Source: Climacium dendroides (Eukaryota; Streptophyta; Bryopsida; Hypnales; Climaciaceae). From it: DNA of 64,000 bases. The notes below the pieces were generated by a model. That model ran no database searches. It had not been told where the DNA came from and worked only from the letters and a program-made list of their open reading frames with translations. The DNA is taken from contig OX467089.1 in the NCBI GenBank assembly GCA_950106755.1, forward strand, positions 17,465,345-17,529,344, read 5' to 3'. Within the stretch, counting starts at the first letter, position 1; each line of letters starts with the position of its first letter. Made by a program: the position numbers and the translations under genes. This document shows positions 54,004-63,377 of this stretch, piece after piece.

Positions 54004-54867
54004 ACCCTTAAAGGTTTTTGACTATGTTTACACCAAAAATGCTCCAAAATTGTCATTTTTAGTATAAATATCAAATTTCATAAATTTTCACCATTTAGAT
54101 TGCAAGGTAGTAGTGTTTTAATTGACAAGAATCTTTTTTAGTTTTAGAAAAATAGGGCAATTGCACTTCACAAGGTCATATTTTTATGAAAAAATGTCCC
54201 AAATGGTGGTAATTCTTTGGATTCATTCTTCACGGCAAGTTGGAGATATACTTTAAAAATTTTAGATCATTTGGAATTGTACAACATATAGGAAAAAGTA
54301 GTAAGCAGAAAGAACTAGATAATGATTATTTAGTAAATTTTTAACATTTATTTATGAAATTGAAAAAAGCCAATTCCAATGGTTGTAATGTTGTGATAAA
54401 CAAACTACACCTAATATTTTTATTTTTATTTCCAAAATATTAGGAATTGACTTAAATAAAGGACTTTAAAGTTGATCTTAGAGTAGAGATTCTATAACTA
54501 TCCGCAAACTATCCACAAACTATAACTCCCCATAACTTTCATCTCATTAATCAAAATGGAATGATTCAAAGCTTTCCACATGTATGTAAATATAAAGAAT
54601 CAATTTCAATTATTTATTTCTTAAAAAAGTGATTTTTGAATAATTATTTTTTAATTGCCCCAACTACTTGTTGAGCAATGAAAACTACATATCATACGAT
54701 AACTTTTTAATCATGTAGTCAAAAGTTATGAAAATTATTGGACCTTAAAAGTTACTCCTTATACACAAACTGTGTGAATTTTTTTTAAATAATAATAATA
54801 ATTCCATTCATAGTGAGTTGCCCCAAATCACTATATTGCCAAAAAATGCACTTTAAGGCTTTAAGGG
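54004..54867 (+). mobile_element. TTAA-family element, copy T3 (about 864 bp)
   Basis: The left end is ACCCTTAAAGGTTTTTGACT, preceded by TTCA (a decayed TTAA). The right end is CTTTAAGGG followed by TTAA at 54868-54871. It parallels T1 throughout: the GATTGCAAGGTAGTAGTGTTT block, the GTGGTAATTCTTTGGATTCA block, CATATAGGAAAAA, CATGTAGTCAAAAGTTATGA and GAGTTGCCCCAAATCACTAT. It is the most complete relative of T1 in the window. Confidence 0.8.
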
Positions 54868-54871
54868 TTAA

Positions 54872-57146
54872 AATAATGTTATTTCAAACTGGTTTGAGCT
54901 ATAGATAGAATTTGATGCACTCTTATTGTCTTTAAACTTTGAGTTTGGAAGCCCTTTTAAAAGTGCAATATTAAGTGTAATGCAATAAAATTAAGGAGAA
55001 CCAAAAGATCATTTTGGAATGGAGGAAGCACATCCATCTCCATGTATGCAACCATCTCTTGAGGTTATTAAGCTATAGAATGTACATATGGCAAACCCTT
55101 AAAACATGACAAACTTTGAAAATGATACACTATTTGAGTGCTTCCAACTATAATAAGGTTGATATCCCTTATGTGCATACAATTTCAAACTTGAAAGGTA
55201 AGAGTAATCCTAATTGGACTCATTTGAGCCCCTTCAAATGACCATATAAGGACAGATAATGGGGGATAACTGTAAAGCTACCCCAATCCTACCTATCATA
55301 GTTCCTTTGCAATCATTGTGGTTGTGTAGAGAGAAATTGAGGAACTTCAAGGTTTGAAAAAGAGGTCTTAGGTCCATCTTTTTAGAGATAATGTGTATGC
55401 TTATCTTAGAGCAAAGCCACCTGTCCTACAAAATGCAGGCAGCCTTGACCTGCAAAGATGGGGGTTTGGTCGGGTTTGGCAGTTAGGCTACTAGGCTTGC
55501 CCCACCCATGGCCTCTTAAGAGGCCATACCCCCCAGCCTGACGATTCACATCAATGAAAACAGAGTGAAAGAACAAGAGCTCCGAACCTTCGCCAACCTT
55601 TGTGCCTCTTGTCACTTCCTATTTTGCCAACCGTAGGGTGGCCTGCAAATCGAGGTCGTTTTACCAGTGTTTTTGGCTTGTTCTTCCTAAGAAGCCATCC
55701 ATTTTATAGGACAAGTGGGGGTGTTTTGGGGGCACCTCTTAACAATTCATCCAGGACGGGTGGGGATGCTCTTACAGTAAGCCTATAGTGGGTCCGATGG
55801 ATGACTTCACTATTAATCGTAGAAACAAAAAATGCACACATTGATTCCATACTAGTGGGAGTATTTTGGGTGAGGCTACCTTCGTCACCGAGGGCCGCGT
55901 CCTTCCAGGGTCAAGACTGAACCTCGAATGAATAAGTTCCTAGATTTTGATTACGGCAGGTCTGTCGGGCGTCTCTGCGGGCCACTCAGTCCATCGATCG
56001 TGTAATGTACTGGAATTTTTTGCATCAAAAAATGCCACCGGCAACCTAGCCTCACGATTCATCAGAATCGTCAGCTTGAGATACCTTGGGATCGGATGCA
56101 GCACGCACTCCCATTGATCGCGGCGCCTGCTAATGATTGGAAATTCGGTGGTAATCCAAAGATTCGGAGCTAGCTAGCGGTGCTCTATGAAAAACAAATT
56201 TCATACGGTGACTCACACTGACGGTTCAGTGAAGTGCTCCTGATGGTCGACGATTCATCAGTCCGGTGGAATCCGTCCCTGCCTACCTTTCGCCGAAAAT
56301 CCCCAACACACCTGAGCCCGCCTGCAAATGCAAACTTCATGTCCACCCCAGGGAGTACGTACGTACGTGGCACTATTCCGCAGCAGGGAATCGGAAGAAT
56401 GATGGATTATTATTGCTTGCTTGCTTGCCACTGGGAGCAGGCTTCTAGTAAAGTTAAGCCCAGCTCAAATTCCCAAGCGAAGATTCAGCACTTGGACAGA
56501 AAGACTGCGGGGACTTTTTAGCTGTAGGTACTGTAACTTACCGCGTCCTTCGCACAGTGCTTGCGTGGTCAAAGTGACGATGCGGTAGCATCTGCTGTTG
56601 ACTATGTTGCCAGTTTGGTCTGGCTACCGCTCCAGCTGCTCCTTGTTCTATTTTGGGGCTGGAAACAGGGAATTGGGTGGCAGTTCTGCTACATTTTCAG
56701 TCGTCTCAATCTCTGATTTCAGAGAATTTCGTCATGCACTATGTGTACACTGATTATGTAGTACTGCACTAATGGATTTGAAAATGCTATTCAATGTAAG
56801 CTTTACTCTGGACGAAGATTTTTAGCAAGAGCATAGTGATATCAATACTATTCAAAGGTTGAGGGGATCTTTGTAAACATTGTTGGTAAAAATATTCATC
56901 AAAAGTACAAGAAAATAGCATTCTAAGTGTGTGAAGATATATGTCACAATTTTGGGCACATGGAATACCACCAATTTAACGAAATTGGCATTTCAATTAG
57001 TGTGGTTAACACTAAATTTCATTATCAGTGTATGGGTAGGGTTATTGTTCTTCCCTACGCAACTAATTTTGGTAGAGTGGGTTGCACATTGGAATCATCC
57101 ATGATATTTGTACAAATGTACTGTACAATCATCCACAATATTATAT
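54872..57146. other. intergenic DNA, partly GC-richer, no gene assigned
   Basis: From 55400 to 56700 the composition is less AT-rich. Frames at 55406-55615 (minus), 55600-55788 and 56234-56521 are open but carry no recognisable domain. A possible inverted-repeat element at 55408-55771 is listed separately. A short ACGTACGTACGTGG motif lies near 56356. Confidence 0.45.
55408..55771. mobile_element. possible MITE with GAGCA-type inverted ends
   Basis: The left end reads TTA then GAGCAAAGCCACCTGTCC. The right end reads GGACGGGTGGGGATGCTC then TTA, an imperfect inverted match. A further inverted pair is CCTGTCCTACAAAATG against CATTTTATAGGACAAGTGG. TTA duplication would fit PIF/Harbinger elements. 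The match is imperfect, so confidence is moderate. Confidence 0.45.
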
Positions 57147-57150
57147 ATTA

Positions 57151-57473
57151 ATGGAGAATTTTGTTAAAATGGTGGTATTCCATGTGCCATTTTCAGACAA
57201 CCCGCTCTGAATTGTAAAATTGGCATTTAGGATAGGTATAGTTTTTAGGAATCTTGAACTTTTATAGATTTAAGAAATCTATGACCACTATAGATTTCAG
57301 ATCGCACGATCTGAATTGTAAAAAGTGACATCTAGTACAAATGTAGATTTCATACATCTAAGAATGGTATAGATTTTAGACATCTATGACATTTGTACAC
57401 TTTAGACTACCCGCTTTGAACTATAAAAATTGCCAAAGTAGTCGAAATTTGCCATTTTAACAAAATTGCCAAT
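57151..57473 (+). mobile_element. MITE family M4, copy B (323 bp)
   Basis: Starts ATGGAGAATTTTGTTAAAAT and ends CCATTTTAACAAAATTGCCAAT. ATTA flanks it at 57147-57150 and 57474-57477. It is collinear with copy A, including CATGTGCCATTTTCAGAC and GATCGCACGATCTGAATTG. Confidence 0.88.
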
Positions 57474-57477
57474 ATTA

Positions 57478-57799
57478 ATGGTCAATTTCATTAAAATGGC
57501 GAAATTCCTCTACTTTGGCAGTTTTTACAATTCAGAGCTGGCGATCTGAAGTGTACAAAAGTCATAGATGTCTAAAATCTATACCATTCTTAGATGTGTA
57601 AAATCTACATTTGTACTAGATGTCACATTTACAATTTAGATCGTGCGATTTGAAATCTATAATAGTCATAGATTTCTTAAATCTATAGAAGTTTAAGATT
57701 CCAAAAAACTATATTTATCTTAGATGTCACTTTTACAATTCAAAGCAGGTGGTCTGAAAATGACACATGGAATGCCGCCATTTTAACAAAATTTCCCAT
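57478..57799 (-). mobile_element. MITE family M4, copy C (322 bp), inverted next to copy B
   Basis: Starts ATGGTCAATTTCATTAAAAT and ends GCCATTTTAACAAAATTTCCCAT. ATTA lies on both sides (57474-57477 shared with copy B, and 57800-57803). Internal blocks are the reverse complement of copy B (CTACTTTGGCAGTTTT; CATAGATGTCTAAAATCTATA). Confidence 0.88.
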
Positions 57800-57803
57800 A
57801 TTA

Positions 57804-58121
57804 TTAGTTACTTTCATTCAAGTACTAGTGAGTCTAATAATTTTTAAAAGGAGTTAGCGATTTCATCAACATGAACCAAAATAGAAAAATTAAGTAAGAT
57901 TTTGGCAAAAATTCACCAAATTGTTTTGGCTATTGCTAAATAAATGAATTCAAGAGATGCCATGTGCACGTCCAAATTTTGTACATAATTAATTCAAAAT
58001 GAAGAAATGTACAAAATTTTGAGAAAATCCAAGAATATTACCCAAAACAAATTTAAAATTTTAAGTTTAAGGTGTTTTAAAATTGTAAAAATTATATAAA
58101 TGACTAGAGATAGTGAAATAC
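57804..58121. other. short AT-rich spacer in the MITE cluster
   Basis: No gene or repeat recognised between copy C and the nested stack. Confidence 0.45.
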
Positions 58122-58149
58122 CATAATGGACAATTTTTATGGTTCAAAT

Positions 58150-58302
58150 CATGGTTGTCATACTAGACAAGTTACTATTCATTTCTTGTTCTGTAGGACG
58201 AGTTACTATTCATCAAATGTACCTTTCAAGTACATTTGATGAATAGTAACTCGTCCTACAGGACGAAAAATGAATAGTAACTTGTCTAGTATGACAACCA
58301 TG
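58150..58302. mobile_element. palindromic MITE P1 (153 bp), hAT-like 8-bp duplication
   Basis: A nearly perfect palindrome: CATGGTTGTCATACTAGACA at the left is mirrored by TGTCTAGTATGACAACCATG at the right. The arms of about 72 bp meet at ACCTTTCAAGT. The 8-bp direct repeat GTTCAAAT flanks it at 58142-58149 and 58303-58310. Eight-base duplications are typical of hAT elements. It is non-coding and inserted in copy G. Confidence 0.93.
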
Positions 58303-58405
58303 GTTCAAATTAGGTGATCTGAAATGTACAAAAATCCTAGATGTTTATAATCTATATCATTCTTAGATGTATGAAATCTACATTTGTCCTAAGTGTTACT
58401 TTTAT

Positions 58406-58558
58406 CATGGTTGTCATACTAGACAAGTTACTATTCATTTCTTGTCCTATAGGACAAGTTACTATTCATCAAATGTACCTCTCAAGTACATTTGATGAAT
58501 AGTTACTCGTCCTACAGGACGAGAAATGAATAGTAACTTGTCCAGTATGACAACCATG
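58406..58558. mobile_element. palindromic MITE P2 (153 bp), hAT-like 8-bp duplication
   Basis: Almost identical in sequence and exactly identical in length to P1. The flanking 8-bp repeat is ACTTTTAT, at 58398-58405 and 58884-58891. The right copy is displaced because copy D inserted into the last four bases (CATG) of P2. Confidence 0.93.
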
Positions 58559-58879
58559 ATGGGGAATTTCATTAAAATGGCGATATTCCATGTGCCATTT
58601 TTATAGTGTGCCGCTTCCACAGTTCAAACCGGGTAGTCTGAAATCTATTAGTATCCTAGATTTGTGAACTCTATACCACTATTAGATGTATTAAATCCAA
58701 GAAAGATGTAGATTTCAAACCAATCAGTTTAAAAAATCTACATATTTCTTAGATTTTAAATATCTAATAATGGTATAGATTTCAAAAATCTAGGATGCTA
58801 ATAGAGTTCAAACCGCCCGGTCTGAACTGTGAAAATGCCAAAGTCACAGAATAATCGCCATTTTAATGAAATTCCCCAT
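58559..58879 (+). mobile_element. MITE family M4, copy D (321 bp), inserted in the end of P2
   Basis: Ends are ATGGGGAATTTCATTAAAAT and ATTTTAATGAAATTCCCCAT, perfectly inverted over 20 bp. CATG flanks at 58555-58558 (the last bases of P2) and 58880-58883. It belongs with copy E to a distinct subfamily with better preserved ends, so it is the youngest layer here. Confidence 0.93.
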
Positions 58880-59048
58880 CATGACTTTTATAGTTTAGAC
58901 TACATGGTCTAAAATCTATATTTGTCTTAGATTTCTAAAATATATTATACTCCAAGATCTTTGAAATCTATATGTGTCATAGATGATACTTTTACAATTT
59001 AGACTGGACGGTTTTAAAATGGCCCATCATATATAAGGAATATTGTAT

Positions 59049-59369
59049 ATGGGGAATTTCATTAAAATGGCGATTATTCTGTGACTTTGGCATTCTAACA
59101 GTTCAGACCAGGAAGTCTGAATTCTACTAGTGTCCTAGATTTTTGAAATCTATACCATTATTAGATATCTAAAATCTAAGAAATATGTAGATTTTTTAAA
59201 CCAATTGGTTTGAAATCTACATCTTTCCTAGATTTAATACATCTAATAGTAGTATAGAGTTTACAAATCTAGGACACTAATAGATTTTAGATTGCCCGGT
59301 CTGAAATGTGGGAACGGTACACTGTGAAAATGGCACATGGAATATCGCCATTTTAATGGAATTCCCCAT
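59049..59369 (-). mobile_element. MITE family M4, copy E (321 bp)
   Basis: Ends are ATGGGGAATTTCATTAAAAT and TTTTAATGGAATTCCCCAT. GTAT flanks at 59045-59048 and 59370-59373. It is the same length as copy D and matches it in inverted orientation (TTATTCTGTGACTTTGGCAT at its left equals the right end of D). Confidence 0.93.
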
Positions 59370-59489
59370 GTATACAAAAGTTGTGAAATTATAGAGGAGC
59401 TTGAAGAGCCAAAAGTTTTGCAAAATGATGAAAGTTGTAGAATTCTATGAAGAAGAATGTTTCAACATTGTATAAAAAGTTGTATCATG

Positions 59490-59811
59490 ATCGAAAATTT
59501 TGTTAAAATGGTAGTTTTCCATGGGCCATTTTCAACCAATAAGTTTGAACTGTAAATTTGACATCTAGGATAAGTTTAGATTTTAGAAATCTTGAACTCA
59601 TGTATATTTTAGAAATCTAGGATTTGATGTAGATGTTAGAGTGCACAATCTAAATTGTGAAAATACCATCTATGACACATGTAAATTTCAAACATTTAAG
59701 AATGGTATAGATTTAAGAAATCTAGGAAATTTGTACATTTCAAACCGCCCAATCTGAGCTGGAAAAACTGTCCAAATTGCTGAATTTTGCCATTTTAATG
59801 AAATTGCCCAT
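59490..59811 (+). mobile_element. MITE family M4, copy F (322 bp), degraded
   Basis: Starts ATCGAAAATTTTGTTAAAAT and ends TTTTAATGAAATTGCCCAT. It resembles copies A and B internally (CATGGGCCATTTTCAACC, TGGTATAGATTTAAGAAATC). The flanks CATG and CGAG no longer match, so the duplication is eroded. Confidence 0.8.
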
Positions 59812-59837
59812 CGAGTCTATGAAGGAGAGCTTCTTAA

Positions 59838-60069
59838 CCCCTGAGCACCCCCAACCCCCCCAAATGTGGCCTCCTACTATGAGACCTTTGACCATTATAA
59901 TGTCCTAGGTTGTATGGTGAAAACTTCCACAAATTTCTCCAAAGATGCCCTCCCTCCCTCTCTTGCAATCTAAACTATCATGTCTCTTGAATCTTATTTT
60001 TTAATTGGTGGGGTCTACTTGAGTGACAATTTGTAGCTTGTTTTTGGAATTTGTGCGGGGTGCTCAGGG
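59838..60069. mobile_element. short TTAA-flanked element with CCCCTGAGCACCCC ends (232 bp)
   Basis: The left end is TTAA then CCCCTGAGCACCCC. The right end is GGGGTGCTCAGGG then TTAA. TTAA lies at 59834-59837 and 60070-60073. The inverted ends match over 13 bp but differ from those of T1, so it is a separate TTAA group. No coding capacity. Confidence 0.72.
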
Positions 60070-60073
60070 TTAA

Positions 60074-62298
60074 AACTTGAAATGGCTCATTTAGAACCCG
60101 TGAAATACTTAATTCCAAGAGCCAAATGCCTTATGTCCTTCAAAATAATTCTTCAACACTAGTAAGGGTGTTGCACATGACCTGCACTGACTCATAATAG
60201 TTTTAAATCAGAAAGTAACTACCTCGTCAATTACGTGTGCTGTTCACCCACTAGCTCTACCTCAACCGTGCTCCTAACTTCTGGGATGGTCAGCAGGGCT
60301 AAGTAGGAATCGAATGTCTTCCATCCAGAATTAACTAATACACTGTAAAAACATGGGTCCCTTCAGTGGAAGCCGTTTTTTTTTTTTATTGCACTAATTT
60401 CTGCCAATTGGCTACAGCCAAAACATGTTGGCTATATTTTGTAAAGGAAAGGAAATTTTCATTTTTTGGGTCAAAATAGCTAGATTTCTGCTGTATTTCA
60501 AGATCACTAGCCAAATTTGACTTGAGTGTCCCCTAGATTTGATATAGATATCACCAAGTATCACCCAAAGCATTACATCCATCCATTACGATAGGTTGTT
60601 TGTTTCTTTTGTTTTGTTTTGTTGTGTTTGTTTGATACGGTGAGATCTCCTGGGCCGTGCACCTCATGATTTAGTGCTTGGTATTGTCGGAAAGCCCTTG
60701 GTGAGGAGGGGTGTACAGACTTTGTTTCGTGGTGTTTGGAACTTTCAGTGGAAAAGTTATTGAGTTTCAAAGTTTTTATGCATTAGAAAATTATTTTTAC
60801 TTACATTTTGGCTGTGGCAACGGCACAGGGCAGACTGGTGAGTACTGAAGAAACAGTTGTCTACTTCTCCAGAATGATTTAAAAAAAAGAAATCGGAGCC
60901 TCGAGCTCGAACAAATCAGTTGAAAAGAAAGGCGAGAGCTGATGCCCACAGCGGAGGGCGGGAGAGATCGGCGGGCGGCCAGCACTGAGTTCAGTTGCAG
61001 GCATTTATTCCGGGTCAGCATGATACTTGTGCACACGTAAGTTTTGTGGGCAATGGAAAAGGACCCGAATTGACCCCTCCGGAATTGAAACCGAGAAAAG
61101 GGAACATTTCTACTCCACTGTAGCAGTCTAGTACTTGACGGCTGTTGACGTAATGCTAGTTTCGAGAAAAGGCTCGGAAGTTGCCTCCCCATGCCACTGG
61201 TGTTACCGCTAGTCCCGTCTGTCTGTCATCCCAGCTCCGGACTTGCTGACTTTAACCGACTTGAATAAAAGCCATCAATCGGTTCAAATCATGTCTTCAA
61301 TTCTTCATAGTTCAGCTAGCTTTGCGGATGTGGATGGGGGTAGGTCGATGTGTTCGAGTGATCGATTGAATGCAAAGTGTACACTGTCTTGAATCGATAA
61401 GGTCAGGTCTACGCTATTCAATCCGTTTAGTTTCATGTATGTATCGTGGCTGTTACTATATTTATCTATGGGAGGATCTTGTGGGGTGGTGGGAGTTCGA
61501 GGGACTAATTGAAATTAAATTTGGAGTAAATCAGAGCTAGAAACAATACCATTCACCCCGCGCCGGGCCAGTTTTAGTTCATTGCTCCTTAGCAGGCTAT
61601 CGTGTTCCTAACTAGCTCGTCTCATGATTTCCAGTAACCTCTTGAAGAATTGTGTCTTAGACTCTTTGGTCTCAGTTGGAAGTAGTGGTTGATTTGTCCA
61701 TGTTAGACAATTATGATCAAAACTTCTACATTTTAAATAGAATATCTTGCCTGTGTTCTTCGGTCCTAACTCTTCGCATTATTAGTAAGTAATTAACCAC
61801 TTGAAGAATTTTGTCCTTGCAGCTAGAATTAATGATAATTCATCCGATCCATGTTGGGTTATTAATCACATACTCATCCATGTTAGGTGTTCAATCACAT
61901 ATCTTGCCCTAAAAACAACACTCAGTTAGCAAAGTGGTAAAATGGTAGTACGTAATTGATCGCATCCGGGATGACGTCCTGAATTGTACGTGCTAACGTC
62001 AGTCTTCTTCTTTCTCTCAGTGGGGGAGGTTATTTCAAGTAGTTAATATGCGCCATCTCGCTCGAGATTCTGTCCAACAATGACTGTATTAACGAACCTT
62101 TTATATTATTGGTAGTATGTGCAGACTGGAAGTAAATAGAATCAGATTGCGTACATGCATTGTCGATTCATATATCCCTGACAGAAGCATTAATTCTTAC
62201 ATGTGACGTTGACTGTTGTGCTTTCATCAGACTTAAACAATTCAAGCTCGTTCTTTACTTCTTCAGGAGACTGGACAACCTCTGAGACCATATCGAAA
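60074..62298. other. upstream region of the AP2/ERF gene, no gene assigned
   Basis: The stretch becomes less AT-rich after 60800. A 131-codon minus-strand frame at 60797-61192 begins with ATG but has no recognisable domain and is rich in Ser/Arg/Leu, so I leave it unassigned. The rest is presumed promoter and 5' leader of the AP2/ERF gene. A frame running 62203-62298 in phase with that gene, with no ATG, may be a coding extension from an unseen upstream exon. Confidence 0.4.
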
Positions 62299-63377
62299 AT
62301 GTCAGGAAGTGGATCCATACGGTATAAAGGAGTCCGAATGCGGAAATGGGGCAAGTGGGTGTCGGAGATACGAGAGCCTCACCGACGAGCTGAAGCACGA
62401 ACCAACCGAATTTGGCTCGGCTCCTTCCGATCTGCCGAAGAAGCGGTACACTCCACAGATTCCTTGCACCTCAAATTAGTGAAATTACATCTGAGTGATC
62501 CAGCTGAGACATGCAGGAATTCTGCCAGTGTGTGATTGAATCCCGTACATACACTAGCCAGTCTCACAGTCTCACTAGCTAATTCAAGTAAACCAATCAC
62601 TCTACCAGCTTTAATATCTCCCTGTGATTAGTGTCGGTAAAAAACATTGCTCGAAATTATGTTTCCATTAGCTCGCTGGCTAATTATACTTAAGAATGCA
62701 GCTGATAGTCGAAATCCTTTAAGCTGCTAGGCTAAATCTACTCTTGTTCAGTTGAGCACTTGAAAGTTGAAACCCCGCCAATTTCAAGCACAGGTGAAAT
62801 TTCGATATGGAAATTCGACAAATGCTCTTTCATGTCCAAATTCCATTCCTAGTGTTTCCGATTCTACCAGCACTGGACATTGACTATGGATTTCTTCAAA
62901 ATTCTGTAGATGGGCACTTTGGATATCTCCTGTGAGGCCGCACGCTGGTAATTAAAGTCCATGTTTCCTTGCCAGGCTCACGCATACGACGCAGCGCTCC
63001 TGTGCTGCCGCGGCCGCACCTCCGCTAACCTGAATTTCCCGAACTACAACTACAGTATACCGTCCGGAACACCAGGACACTACAGCATCCGTGAGATTCA
63101 AGCAGCGGCAGCGGCCGCCGCTGCCGAGTACGCGGGTCGACCGTTCTCGTACAGCAATTTCATGTCCCCCTCGGCGGAGAGCTCTTCCTCGGACAATGAA
63201 GATGAGGTCGAAGACATCACGTACGACGAAGAAGCTCAATCTTCGCAGCCTTCCTGGGGTGGCAACAACTGGTCGCCTTACGACGACCCAGGCTATCAAG
63301 ACTCCGCTCCTCCTGGCAATTACGATGACGACGACAGTGATGAAGATAGTGACGATGATGAGCCCCGGCTATGGTGA
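62299..63377 (+). CDS. AP2/ERF transcription factor, DREB-like
   Basis: Spliced CDS is join(62299..62445, 62976..63377), 549 nt, 182 aa. The AP2 domain (about residues 8-72) reads RYKGVRMRKWGKWVSEIREP..RIWLGSFRSAEEA, then across the intron AHAYDAALLCCRGRTSANLNFPN. The family binds DRE or GCC boxes. Val after KW and Glu in VSEIREP are the DREB-type positions, and VRMRKWGKW resembles the A-5 group. The loop between strands 2 and 3 has about five extra residues (EPHRRAEARTNRIWL against EPNKRSRIWL). An intron lies inside the domain, which is unusual because most DREB genes are intronless. The tail carries eight alanines, a Ser-rich patch and an acidic Asp/Glu C-terminus, a likely activation region. 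The start could lie further upstream. Confidence 0.85.

Larger units (their letters stand above)
58126..59027. mobile_element. MITE family M4, copy G, split by three later insertions
   Basis: Outer ends are ATGGACAATTTTTAT on the left and TTTTAAAATGGCCCAT on the right. CATA flanks at 58122-58125 and 59028-59031. The element's own sequence remains as 58126-58149, 58311-58405 and 58892-59027, about 255 bp. The rest is two palindromic MITEs with their duplications and copy D. Its sequence is the most degraded of the family, as expected for the oldest layer. Confidence 0.82.

Noticed and set aside
60797..61192. 131-codon minus frame with ATG
   Set aside because: No domain, Ser/Arg-rich composition typical of antisense frames, and it lies upstream of the AP2/ERF gene.
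61925..61990. tRNA-like A box (TAGCAAAGTGGT)
   Set aside because: No B box or acceptor stem at the right distance.
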